DNA of 8,430 nucleotides from an uncultured Dorea sp. (GCA_910577685.1 CAJTOH010000079.1:1-8430); one strand, 5' to 3'. Counted from the first letter of the stretch, positions 1 to 5,280 are shown. The notes: generated from the sequence alone by a model not told the origin. Numbers and translations are program-made.

Positions 1-2
1 TA

Positions 3-209
3 CCATACCCCATCACGACTAGCAATCCTCATTCTACCGGCAAAACCGTCTGCACTACTTCGGAGGCTGTCGGTAGGTTTTACGGCGGCTCTGCCCTCTT
101 AGAAGCTTCCATTCCCCCGCTCTGCAAGGGCTGTCCCTACAACCGGGAGCCGCCTTGCGCGAGGTATTGTATCAAGAAACTGGCAGAGAAGAAAACCACG
201 GGAAAATGA
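3..209 (+). CDS. Cysteine-rich protein, C-terminal part, incomplete at window edge
   Basis: This frame is open from the left edge to TGA at 207-209, giving the last 68 residues of a longer protein. It ends in a cysteine cluster (CKGCPY...PPCARYC, about 20 residues before the end) that could bind a metal, followed by a basic tail (KKLAEKKTTGK). The DNA is visibly richer in G and C than the following 400 bases. I do not recognise the family. Small Cys-rich proteins of this look are common in clostridial prophages and integrative elements, so it may be cargo of an element lying mostly left of the window. No start is visible. Real coding is supported by the long GC-rich open frame and the cysteine spacing; function is unknown. 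Confidence 0.45.
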   Translation, partial: PYPITTSNPHSTGKTVCTTSEAVGRFYGGSALLEASIPPLCKGCPYNREPPCARYCIKKLAEKKTTGK

Positions 210-406
210 AAGGAGGATTTTCTAATCAACTCATAGTTGGAACAGTCATGTAAAATACGAAGTTATTAAGAATTAGATAAATATGCCGACAAATTATATA
301 AACATGAAATGGATTCCAAATATTTTGTCGAGGACAAATAGAAAAAAGTTATGGCAATTTTAGGAATCTACGGCTTATCGCAAAGGTAAAAATAGGAGGT
401 GTCCGA
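210..406. other. AT-rich intergenic stretch with a possible decayed reading frame
   Basis: A strong Shine-Dalgarno-like AAGGAGG at 210-217 has no credible gene behind it: the ATG at 249 is followed at once by TAA. The + strand frame ending in TAG at about 340 reads ELDKYADKLYKHEMDSKYF and continues a few residues. That has a protein-like composition, but a stop lies just upstream in frame. I interpret the stretch as junction debris or a degraded gene. Confidence 0.25.
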
Positions 407-559
407 ATGAATATCAATTTCAACTTTGCAAGTTTGACATCAAAATATAATTTGATGTCACAGATGCTTGGAACAAAAAATCAAAGCAGCAGTCTTTCGA
501 ATCTGTCAAATGTGAAAAGGTCATCTGTTTCCGGCAGTTCGTTAGATGTAAGTGTGTGA
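407..559 (+). CDS. Small 50-residue protein, possibly the N-terminus of a truncated gene
   Basis: ATG at 407 follows AGGAGG (394-399) with a 7-base spacer, a strong ribosome binding site, and the frame ends at TGA 557-559. The protein starts MNINFNFASLTSKYNLM and becomes Ser-rich (SSSLSNLSNV...SVSGSSLDV). From memory this opening resembles the N-termini of some longer Lachnospiraceae proteins of unknown function that are Ser/Asn-rich at the start. The very good start signal and abrupt end suggest a 5' remnant cut near 550, after which base composition changes and three TAAGCGG copies appear (561, 586, 630). A genuine small peptide is also possible. There is no signal peptide or membrane segment. 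Confidence 0.4.
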   Translation: MNINFNFASLTSKYNLMSQMLGTKNQSSSLSNLSNVKRSSVSGSSLDVSV

Positions 560-629
560 TAAGCGGTTTTATAAGTCAGTGCGTAAGCGGAAAAATTGAA
601 TATAGAACATGCTCGTCCTCAAATACGGT

Positions 630-664
630 AAGCGGAACATTACCGGTACTTCTCTGGGTACAGA
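630..664. other. Putative third insertion junction inside cotJC
   Basis: Rightwards from GGTACAGAAGAACTGG (657 on) the sequence encodes canonical CotJC. Leftwards the same frame gives ...GKRNITGTSL, which does not match the segment expected before GTEEL in this family. The first GA within the matching part is at 663-664. By analogy with elements A and B, whose breaks fall on GA, this could be the right end of a third serine-recombinase element whose other end is outside the window. The partner inverted arm cannot be seen, so this is only a suggestion. Confidence 0.3.
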
Positions 665-880
665 AGAACTGGCCCATATGGAGATGATCTGCGCCATCGT
701 CCACCAGCTCACCCGTAACCTGACTCCGGAAGAGTTAGAAAAATCCGGATTCGACAAATACTATGTAGACCACACCCTTGCCCTCTGGCCGCAGGCGGCA
801 AGCGGAGCGCCTTGGACCGCAACCTACTTCCAGTCCAAGGGCGACCCGATTACAGATATACATGAAGATATGGCGGCAGA
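657..880 (+). CDS. cotJC: cotJC segment 1: spore-coat manganese catalase, middle part, interrupted
   Basis: CotJC is a spore-coat protein of the manganese catalase (ferritin-like) family; in Bacillus the cotJ operon is transcribed in the mother cell under SigE. The segment reads GTEELAHMEMICAIVHQL, then NLTPEELEKSGFDKYYVDH, then PQAASGAPWTATYFQSKGDP and ends DMAADG. EELAHME carries the Glu and His expected to bind the di-manganese centre. An ATG at 609 lies in the same frame, but residues from it to 656 do not match the family and it has no ribosome binding site, so this is an internal piece. About 48-50 N-terminal residues are missing. After the GA at 879-880 the frame runs into element A and stops at TAA 894-896. 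Removing element A converts codon GAT (879-881) to GAA and joins segment 2 in frame. Confidence 0.9.
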
Positions 881-903
881 TGGTGCGACTTTATAAGAAC
901 AAC
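877..903. other. Left attachment site of element A
   Basis: Host CAGA (877-880) is followed by the element arm TGGTGCGACTTTATAAGAAC and then AAC (881-903). The arm is the reverse complement of the right arm except at three central positions. Placed together around GA the two arms give CCA-GA-TGG at the centre of a symmetrical attP. A central GA is also the crossover dinucleotide known for the TndX and TnpX recombinases. Confidence 0.85.
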
Positions 904-921
904 ATTGAAGTGTTAGAGAAT

Positions 922-963
922 GGTTTTTGCTATCTGGTTTTTTGCCTCCAAATAGCAAAAACC
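922..963 (-). terminator. Hairpin directly after recombinase A
   Basis: GGTTTTTGCTATCTGG (922-937) pairs with CCAAATAGCAAAAACC (948-963) over 16 positions with one mismatch and a 10-base loop. It begins right after the recombinase A stop codon. No clean T-run follows on the - strand, so it is either a weak terminator or a structure protecting the 3' end of the message. It also separates the recombinase transcript from the cotJC fragment. Confidence 0.5.
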
Positions 964-2529
964 TCAGAAATTCCAATGAATATTAACAGGGACCTTGCGG
1001 GTGCCCGGTATCCTTTTCCCGACTTCTATATAGTCAATCAGTTTATCAACGATTTCCCTGTCTAATTTTTCAAGATTTGTATACTGTTCAATGAGCTGAC
1101 GGCGGTTATCTCCGGCCTGCATTTTTTTCTCGATAGCAGCAAGCTGTTTCTCGGTTTCAACAACCAGATTTTCCAGACGGTCTTTTTCAGCAGAAAAATC
1201 TCCGGAAAATTCCACATACTCACTTTCTGTAATAACGCCTTTTACCTTGTCTAAATAAAGCTCCCGAATTCCTTTCGTGTATTCGGCAATTTTTTTCTGG
1301 TAAGAATGAAGCTCTCTACCCAGTTTATCTTTCTGCTCATTCAGGTTAATGCAGAACTCAACTTTTCGTTCCAATTCGTCTTTGTCAAGATTCTCCGCAG
1401 ACATTTGGTTCAGTTCGTTAATAACAGCCTGTTCTAATTGCGTAACAGAGATGAAGGCTCCCTCGCAGGCGTCTTTCGACACATGGCGGGTAGGACAACA
1501 GAGATAACGTCTGCCGTCAGTCTGTTTATTGGAACGCAAGATATAACCGCAATTCATACAGCGAGTTTTTTTCGCAAATAGTCCGATTTCACCAACGATA
1601 AAAGGTTTTGCTTTTTGCTCAATGAGCGATTGAACCTTATCCCATAAATCTCTGTCTATGATTGGCTCATGTGTTCCTTCTACAATGTACCATTGGTCTT
1701 TGGGGCGGGGCTTGTTCTGCTTGGTCTTATAAGAAACGCTCCCATATTTCCCCTGAACCATGTTTCCAATGTAAATTTCATTCACCAGCATATCAGAGAT
1801 AGCGTAATACTTCCAAAGGGTACTTTGCTTCTTTTTTGGCTGTTGATACCGCAGGCCATGAAGCCTTTTGTATTCTGTAGGATTCGGAACGCCTCGGTCA
1901 TTTAGCATTTTTGCAATGGCAGTTTTGCCATGCCCCTGTGAAAACAAGGTAAAAACTTCTCTGACGATTTCAGCAGCTTCTTCATCAATAATCAAATGTC
2001 CTTTTTTCTCCGGGTCTTTTTTATAACCGTATAATGCAAAAGCTCCAATATGTAAACCGTTCTGCCGTCTGTTTGTCAAAACACTTCTGATATTTTCAGA
2101 CATATCCTCTAAATACCATTCGTTTACAAGTCCGTTAATCTGGCGGGATTTTTTGTTTCCCTTATTTGCCGTATCGGCATTATCAACGATACTAACGAAA
2201 CGGATTCCCCAGAGAGGAAATAAACCGTGAATATACTTTTCTACCAATTCCAGTTCTCTGGTGAAACGGGATTGTGTCTTACAAAGAATCACATCAATTT
2301 TCTTGTGTTCTGCGTCAAAAAGCAATTTGTTAAATTCAGGACGGTTCCGATCCGCACCCGTGTAATCATCATCACTGTAAATATTATAAATTTCCCAGCC
2401 TTGGCCAAGTGCGTATTGAATCAGCATAGATTTCTGATTCTGAATACTGTTGCTATCATCAGTTTCGGATTGTTTGTTTCTATCTTCTTCGGATAAGCGG
2501 CAATAAATACCAACCTTTAGATTTGCCAT
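964..2529 (-). CDS. Large serine recombinase of element A
   Basis: This 521-residue protein has the length and layout of the large serine recombinases (TndX/TnpX group is about 530), which cut and rejoin attP x attB or attL x attR. The catalytic domain (about 1-150) contains YCRLSEED with nucleophile Ser13 and Arg11, and QSRFTRELE with the conserved arginines near 88-91. The recombinase domain follows (about 155-290: GYKKDPE, GKTAIAKMLNDRGVPNP). A zinc ribbon has Cys324, Cys327, Cys344/345 and Cys355. A charged coiled coil spans about 385-475. The basic tail ends VNIHWNF. Start ATG at 2529 follows AAGGAG (2538-2543, - strand) at good spacing. The gene lies at the left end of element A with its 3' end 61 bases from the attachment arm. 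It is the obvious enzyme for element A; no key residue is missing, so it may be active. Confidence 0.95.
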   Translation of the reverse strand: MANLKVGIYCRLSEEDRNKQSETDDSNSIQNQKSMLIQYALGQGWEIYNIYSDDDYTGADRNRPEFNKLLFDAEHKKIDVILCKTQSRFTRELELVEKYIHGLFPLWGIRFVSIVDNADTANKGNKKSRQINGLVNEWYLEDMSENIRSVLTNRRQNGLHIGAFALYGYKKDPEKKGHLIIDEEAAEIVREVFTLFSQGHGKTAIAKMLNDRGVPNPTEYKRLHGLRYQQPKKKQSTLWKYYAISDMLVNEIYIGNMVQGKYGSVSYKTKQNKPRPKDQWYIVEGTHEPIIDRDLWDKVQSLIEQKAKPFIVGEIGLFAKKTRCMNCGYILRSNKQTDGRRYLCCPTRHVSKDACEGAFISVTQLEQAVINELNQMSAENLDKDELERKVEFCINLNEQKDKLGRELHSYQKKIAEYTKGIRELYLDKVKGVITESEYVEFSGDFSAEKDRLENLVVETEKQLAAIEKKMQAGDNRRQLIEQYTNLEKLDREIVDKLIDYIEVGKRIPGTRKVPVNIHWNF

Positions 2530-2582
2530 GTCTTATTCTCCTTGTCCGAAAAACAAAACAAACCATCCCTATATATATTATA

Positions 2583-2612
2583 TACTATATGTGGTATGGT
2601 CTGTAAATGTTG
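2583..2612 (-). promoter_or_regulatory. Candidate promoter of recombinase A, SigK-like or SigA
   Basis: Reading the - strand, AC (2610-2609), a 17-base spacer and CATATAGTA (2591-2583) fit the SigK pattern AC-N16/17-CATAnnnTA. The same stretch allows a SigA reading, with TTTACA 17 bases before TATATA. The region is AT-rich, so either match could be chance. It lies between the small gene's stop and the recombinase ribosome binding site, allowing independent expression of the recombinase. Confidence 0.3.
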
Positions 2613-2753
2613 TCAATTCGAGACGGCGCGTCCTTTGTTTTTCTCTCTCTGATTGATTAGCTCAATCCAGCGCTTTGTAAACTCTTTGTTGGTATCCGCT
2701 TTGGTACTGGTCTTAAAAACATTTCTGCAAATAATCTGGGTTTCTTTCGCCAT
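2613..2753 (-). CDS. Small 46-residue protein upstream of recombinase A
   Basis: ATG (2753-2751) is preceded by AAAGGGGG at about 7 bases, and the frame ends with TGA at 2615-2613. The product starts MAKETQIICRNVFKTS and continues with a hydrophilic helix-prone stretch (FTKRWIELINQREKNKG). It has no signal peptide or membrane segment. From memory, similar small proteins of the form 'QxICRNVF...FTxxWIxLINQ' sit directly upstream of large serine recombinases in clostridial elements, so I believe this is a genuine conserved gene. Its position, 83 bases ahead of the recombinase on the same strand, makes a partner role such as a directionality factor an attractive guess, but no function is shown by sequence. 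Confidence 0.65.
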   Translation of the reverse strand: MAKETQIICRNVFKTSTKADTNKEFTKRWIELINQREKNKGRAVSN

Positions 2754-2830
2754 TCAATCCCCCTTTCTACATAAACAGCTTATGCCAAGACGCTTGTACC
2801 TTATGTAAAAAGTTCTTTTACTTTTGGTAG

Positions 2831-2960
2831 TGGCTCGAAGCATCCGATATTAAGGTGCTTGATGTTGCACTGAAGTATGGATACGGTTCGCCTGACAGCT
2901 TTGCAAAAGCATTCACTAAATTTCATGGGATAACGCCTTCCCAGGCAAGAGAAAAATTGC
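2831..2960 (+). pseudogene. AraC-family DNA-binding domain remnant
   Basis: The + strand frame reads WLEASDIKVLDVALKYGYGS, then PDSFAKAFTKFHGITPSQAR and EKLQP. This is the second helix-turn-helix of AraC/XylS regulators, with the hallmarks YGY-S-P-SF--AF and the terminal G-TPS-AR. An in-frame TAG (2828-2830) cuts it immediately upstream, and neither the first helix-turn-helix nor a credible start is present. The frame runs on to about 3127, but the residues after about 2960 no longer resemble the family. It is a fragment of about 43 recognisable residues left from an earlier insertion or recombination, unlikely to work. It points opposite to the other genes of element A. Confidence 0.7.
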
Positions 2961-3061
2961 AGCCTAAATTCTGTTGCTCCGCCGAAAATAAAACTTACAT
3001 TGGAGGGTGGCACTATGTTAGAGTATTCGGAAACTTTAATATACCCTCCGTATTTCCATTT

Positions 3062-3108
3062 TTGAAAAGAAAACGGCGGCTTGAAATTTACTATTTCAAA
3101 ACCGCCGT
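3062..3108 (-). terminator. Rho-independent terminator downstream of vapD region
   Basis: ACGGCGGCTTGAAA (3073-3086) pairs with TTTCAAAACCGCCGT (3094-3108) with one bulged base and a 7-base loop. On the - strand the hairpin is followed by TTTTCTTTTC, a proper U-rich tail. It would end the vapX-vapD transcript before the small gene and recombinase A. Confidence 0.7.
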
Positions 3109-3234
3109 AAGGCTACTGTATTTTGTTTAGGCGCATGGAATTATCCCGTTGGGCGGTTATGATGTGGTCAGCTCGACTCGAAGTAGGATACACAAATAGT
3201 AGGAGCACCCTCCCCCACCGTTTGAAGAAGATAT
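3109..3234 (-). other. Spacer below vapD with an unexplained coding-like stretch
   Basis: On the - strand, in a frame other than that of vapD, the sequence reads KAEYLLQTVGEGAPTICVSY, then FESS and TGA (stop near 3172-3174). The composition looks like the C-terminus of a real protein and the frame stays open back into the 3' end of vapD, but no start is visible. It may be the relic of a neighbouring element gene that was joined to vapD out of frame. Confidence 0.25.
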
Positions 3235-3603
3235 TCAGCTTTCCGTATCCGGCATTGCTCCTTCCACAAGCAGCACCGAACTGTCTATTTCTATATCCTC
3301 CGTTGGCTTTAGAAGCTCCGTTAAATCATGCTGACGACCGATATTTGTAACGTCAATTTTATTGACACAAGCTCCAATCCAAGGGAACTTCCGGACTAAT
3401 TCATCCATCAAATCATAAATATCCGCTGTACTGAGTTTTGTATCGGATATGTACCCGGAGCCCTGACGGTGAGAGAACTGATGCTGTTTGAAAAATCTCC
3501 GCAAATCGTCATAAGCCTGCCGGTAATTTGCTCCCGGGTAATGCGCTTTTAGCTGGTGTGTATCCAAATCAAAATTCAGCGCCTTAAAGTATTTTCTCTC
3601 CAA
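3235..3603 (-). CDS. vapD: VapD-family ribonuclease toxin
   Basis: The 122-residue product opens ERKYFKALNFDLDTHQL, with the NFDLDT strand, then AYDDLRRFFKQHQFSHRQGS and STADIYDLMDELVRKFPWIG. It matches VapD, a small Cas2-like ferredoxin-fold ribonuclease that cleaves RNA and acts as a toxin. The only plausible start is TTG (3603-3601), because the next in-frame Met lies deep in the fold. The preceding gene ends with TAG at 3609-3607 in the same frame, leaving just TGC between them. Translation is thus probably coupled, with GGGGGC as a weak binding site. Family length is about 95-135 residues, so the gene looks complete. With the upstream vapX-like gene it forms a toxin-antitoxin pair that would stabilise element A. 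Confidence 0.8.
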   Translation of the reverse strand: MERKYFKALNFDLDTHQLKAHYPGANYRQAYDDLRRFFKQHQFSHRQGSGYISDTKLSTADIYDLMDELVRKFPWIGACVNKIDVTNIGRQHDLTELLKPTEDIEIDSSVLLVEGAMPDTES

Positions 3604-3606
3604 GCA

Positions 3607-3945
3607 CTAAGCCCCCATAGCCTGTTTTTGTCTGTAATGGTTCAGCAAATCTTCCTCGTTAAAATCGTCCGGACTATCGGAATCATCGCTGTCGCATAAA
3701 AGCCAGACCGCCACATTGTCCATAAACCATGCCTGCTTTTTCAGGGTATTGACAATCTTCCCAAACCGTCCGTAATCCTTTGTATGCCCGTTGTCCCGGT
3801 ACACTAAAGAGCCTGACGAATCCTCCATACGCGGGAGGCCCATTTTGACGAAGGTACTGTCAATTGTTCTGTATATCCCGTCTAGACGGTATTTCTTTTC
3901 GATATTGATTTTATCATCATCCATGCGGATAATCATTTTTAGCAT
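3607..3945 (-). CDS. VapX-like partner of VapD, probable antitoxin
   Basis: This 112-residue acidic protein begins MLKMIIRMDDDKINIEKKYR, contains GRFGKIVNTLKKQAWFMDNV and ends with an Asp/Glu-rich stretch (DSDDSDSPDDFNEEDLLNHY). From memory, proteins with the opening MLKMI-RMDDDKI regularly sit just before VapD in clostridial elements; this position corresponds to the VapX antitoxin of Haemophilus. The sequence shows no DNA-binding motif. ATG (3945-3943) is preceded by a near-perfect AAGGAGGT (3960-3953). A clear promoter lies 30 bases further up. It is co-transcribed with vapD, and antitoxin-first order fits control of toxin dose. The antitoxin role is inferred from partnership. Confidence 0.65.
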   Translation of the reverse strand: MLKMIIRMDDDKINIEKKYRLDGIYRTIDSTFVKMGLPRMEDSSGSLVYRDNGHTKDYGRFGKIVNTLKKQAWFMDNVAVWLLCDSDDSDSPDDFNEEDLLNHYRQKQAMGA

Positions 3946-3976
3946 AGCAAAGACCTCCTTCCGAATCTTTATGGCT

Positions 3977-4005
3977 ATTATACCATTTGAAACCCGTTTC
4001 TACAA
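3977..4005 (-). promoter_or_regulatory. SigA promoter of the vapX-vapD operon, extended -10
   Basis: On the - strand TTGTAG (4005-4000), a 17-base spacer and TATAAT (3982-3977) are seen. TGG precedes the -10 box, giving an extended -10 that compensates for a poor -35. It is close to the end of element A and points inward. Confidence 0.65.
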
Positions 4006-4021
4006 TCACGAAAATGAGTAA

Positions 4022-4046
4022 GTTGTTCTTACGAGGTCGCACCAGA
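4022..4046. other. Right attachment site of element A
   Basis: The arm at 4022-4044 (starts GTTGTTCTTACG, ends GTCGCACCA) leads to GA 4045-4046, after which cotJC resumes. It mirrors 881-903 at 20 of 23 positions: the outer ten and inner nine bases are identical, and three of the four bases between differ. Joining both ends recreates attP; joining the flanks recreates a GCGGCA-GA-ACAG host site. Confidence 0.85.
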
Positions 4047-4163
4047 ACAGAAAGCGAGAACCACCTACGACAATATTCTGCGTCTGGTCAAAGACCCGGA
4101 AGTATGCGAACCAATCCGTTTCTTAAGAGAACGCGAGATTGTCCACTATCAGCGTTTCGGTGA
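4045..4163 (+). CDS. cotJC: cotJC segment 2: spore-coat manganese catalase, C-terminal core
   Basis: From the GA at 4045 the frame reads EQKARTTYDNILRLVKDPEV, then CEPIRFLREREIVHYQRFG. This is the CotJC helix that supplies further metal ligands (Glu in REREI and His in VHY). Codons 4045-4161 are 39 uninterrupted codons. Segment 1 ends with codon GCA 876-878, so GA plus A at 4047 makes the expected Glu codon after element A leaves. At 4162-4163 the host match ends and the frame runs on into element B as TNREDCNKNP until TAG 4330-4332. The segment has no start or stop of its own and can make protein only if both elements excise. Confidence 0.9.
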
Positions 4164-4181
4164 AACGAATCGGGAAGATTG
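4153..4181. other. Left attachment site of element B
   Basis: The 12-base core CGTTTCGGTGAA (4153-4164) recurs exactly at 8286-8297. Inside it, GA 4162-4163 is the centre of symmetry. The element arm at 4164-4181 (AACGAATCGGGAAGATTG) is the reverse complement of 8277-8294 at 16 of 18 positions. Confidence 0.85.
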
Positions 4182-4373
4182 TAATAAAAATCCAAAGGTG
4201 TCAAAAGCCCGCAACTCCGGCACTTTTGAGCAGATACTAACAATCAGGAAATTCACAGGACGCAGGCATAAGCCGCCCTACTTCCTGTATATCTCAAAAA
4301 ATAATAAGGTGAAACAATGCTATCCTACATAGTCCATTGAAATAATAAGGTGAAACAATACTATCCTACATAG
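4164..4373. other. Element B left end, without a clear gene
   Basis: The interrupted cotJC frame runs through here to TAG 4330-4332, but the residues (NPKVSKARNSGTFEQIL...) are read-through, not CotJC. TCAAAAG (4201-4207) and CTTTTGA (4223-4229) form a 7-bp stem with a weak inner CCG/CGG pairing, perhaps a terminator. No convincing gene or promoter is seen before the duplication at 4299. Confidence 0.4.
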
Positions 4374-4380
4374 TCCATTG
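4299..4380 (+). repeat. 41-bp tandem duplication with a seven-residue mini-ORF
   Basis: 4299-4339 and 4340-4380 are adjacent copies differing only at 4319 (G) versus 4360 (A). Each contains AAGGTG, then 5 bases later ATG (copy 1) or ATA (copy 2), followed by CTATCCTACATAGTCCATTGA. Copy 1 can encode MLSYIVH; the single difference destroys the start codon in copy 2. It is probably a recent duplication next to the junction of a gene fragment. Confidence 0.8.
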
Positions 4381-4619
4381 ATTTCAAAAATTTGAAACCC
4401 AGAGGGCAGGGGCGCATGATACGGGTGAATATTCCGGCTGCCGTGACGCTAAAGGAGTTCAAGTATAATGCTGAGGCGGAGATTGTCAATCCTTTAGCAG
4501 ATACACTGGCGACAGTAACGTTTCAAGGAGCGGATGTGGACTGGTTTATCAAGGCAGAGGATATTGTTTTGAATAATAAAGACGGACACACAACGGAAAA
4601 TCTACAGAATCATAAATAA
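4374..4619 (+). pseudogene. 3' fragment of a conjugative-element gene (DUF961-like)
   Basis: The frame reads RGQGRMIRVNIPAAVTLKEF, then a middle with AEAEIVNPLADTLATVTFQG, then ADVDWFIKAEDIVLNN and a hydrophilic tail to TAA 4617-4619. I recognise this as the C-terminal half of a small protein conserved near the start of transfer regions of clostridial conjugative elements, similar to the DUF961 group; the family name is from memory. The frame is closed by TAG 4371-4373. The possible TTG start at 4392 has no ribosome binding site, and the family N-terminus is missing, so it is a truncated relic. It shows that element B, or its ancestor, recombined with a larger conjugative element. It lies 66 bases upstream of the antitoxin. 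Confidence 0.6.
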
Positions 4620-4622
4620 ACA

Positions 4623-4651
4623 TTGCCTATACGATAATATTCTGATAAAAT
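4623..4651 (+). promoter_or_regulatory. Promoter of the Phd/YefM-ParE/RelE operon
   Basis: TTGCCT (4623-4628), a 17-base spacer and TAAAAT (4646-4651) make a credible SigA promoter. It is 20 bases ahead of AGGAG (4671-4675), which serves the antitoxin. Operons of this type are normally repressed by the antitoxin and its toxin complex binding here; no clear operator palindrome is visible. Confidence 0.55.
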
Positions 4652-4685
4652 TAGGATAAAATAAACAAAAAGGAGCGCTTGGATT

Positions 4686-4946
4686 ATGATACAAATTCGA
4701 CCTGTTTCTGACCTTAGAAATAAATTTCCGGAAATTGAAACAATTGTAAACAGCGGAAAACCGGTTTATCTTACAAAGAATGGCTACGGAGCTATGGTAG
4801 TTTTGAGTTTGGAGGAATATGCAAATCTGACAGATAATATAGAGATGAAACTTGACGAAGCCGACAGGCAGGCGGCAATGACGGAAGAAAGGCTTTCCCA
4901 CGAAACCGTATTCAGCAATGTAAGGAATACGATACATGGAAAATAA
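4686..4946 (+). CDS. Phd/YefM-family antitoxin
   Basis: This 86-residue protein begins MIQIRPVSDLRNKFPEIETI, followed by SGKPVYLTKNGYGAMVVLSL and EEYANL. That is the Phd/YefM DNA-binding N-terminal domain, with its conserved SDLRN, P-YLTKNG and VVLS-EEY elements. The C-terminal third (about 55-86) is polar and charged, the usual toxin-wrapping region. AGGAG (4671-4675) lies 10 bases before ATG 4686. The end overlaps the toxin gene by 11 bases, giving translational coupling. Role: neutralises the ParE/RelE partner and represses the operon. Family length is about 80-90, so the gene looks complete. Confidence 0.88.
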   Translation: MIQIRPVSDLRNKFPEIETIVNSGKPVYLTKNGYGAMVVLSLEEYANLTDNIEMKLDEADRQAAMTEERLSHETVFSNVRNTIHGK

Positions 4947-5250
4947 AATTTATCATCTTCGTTATCTGCCGATTTTTGAACAGGATTTAATCAGTACAGC
5001 AAGTTACATTACCAATGTTTTAAAGAATGAAGACGCTGCTCTGCGTTTGATTGACGATGTAGAGGCTGCGATTCTGGAAAGTCTGAATAATCCTGTTGCT
5101 TTTGAACCATACGTTTCTGCAAAAAAGCGAGACTATCCGTATTATAGAATCTATGTGAGAAATTACGTTATTTATTACGTGGTGATTAATGATATAATGG
5201 AGGTGCGGCGTTTGCTGTATGGTGCTAGAGATACGGATATGCATTTATAA
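4936..5250 (+). CDS. ParE/RelE-superfamily toxin
   Basis: The 104-residue product begins MENKIYHLRYLPIFEQDLIS and has the family pattern: an N-terminal strand, two helices (DLISTASYITNVL and AALRLIDDVEAAI), then YRIYVRNYVIYYVV and a final RRLLYGARD. This is the ParE/RelE/YoeB fold. The sequence alone does not decide between an mRNA-cleaving RelE activity and a gyrase-poisoning ParE activity; the R-Y-N-Y-IYY-V and LLYGARD features lean towards ParE. ATG 4936 follows AAGGA (4922-4926) at 9 bases inside the antitoxin gene. A terminator-like hairpin starts 31 bases after the stop. Loss of element B would remove the antitoxin supply, so the pair penalises loss in growing cells. Confidence 0.85.
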   Translation: MENKIYHLRYLPIFEQDLISTASYITNVLKNEDAALRLIDDVEAAILESLNNPVAFEPYVSAKKRDYPYYRIYVRNYVIYYVVINDIMEVRRLLYGARDTDMHL

Positions 5251-5280
5251 ATTATTCCCTCCATCAGATGATAAAAGCAT

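Larger units (their letters stand above)
881..4046. mobile_element. Element A: 3166-bp serine-recombinase element splitting cotJC
   Basis: The boundaries come from the host gene: cotJC stops matching after GA 879-880 and resumes at GA 4045-4046. CAGA is the only sequence shared at both joints. Just inside, 881-903 and 4022-4044 form inverted arms matching at 20 of 23 positions. Contents are a vapX-like/vapD pair, a terminator, an AraC-type remnant, a 46-residue small protein and a large serine recombinase. There is no relaxase, coupling protein or conjugation apparatus, so autonomous transfer is unlikely. Its cargo is mainly on the - strand, opposite to cotJC. The structure is that of a minimal intervening element with its own recombinase and an addiction module. 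Confidence 0.88.

Noticed and set aside
609..656. ATG 609 as the true start of the cotJC fragment
   Set aside because: It has no ribosome binding site, and its first 16 residues do not match CotJC; the match begins at GTEEL (657).
1669..1905. 78-residue + strand ORF inside recombinase A
   Set aside because: Antisense shadow with no ribosome binding site or family features.
2227..2496. 89-residue + strand ORF
   Set aside because: It is the antisense shadow of recombinase A.
2801..3013. 70-residue - strand ORF opposite the AraC remnant
   Set aside because: The + strand frame has the recognisable AraC helix-turn-helix pattern; this one is its shadow.
881..4046. Element A as an IS or DDE transposon because of its terminal inverted arms
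   Set aside because: There is no DDE transposase and no target duplication beyond the 4-base CAGA; the arms meet symmetrically at GA, which fits a serine-recombinase attP.
4164..4332. Continuation of cotJC past 4163 as genuine coding sequence
   Set aside because: Residues after RFGE do not match CotJC, whereas the real C-terminus is found at 8295-8381.
4602..4937. 111-residue - strand ORF over the antitoxin
   Set aside because: Shadow of the Phd/YefM antitoxin frame on the + strand, which has clear family motifs and a ribosome binding site.
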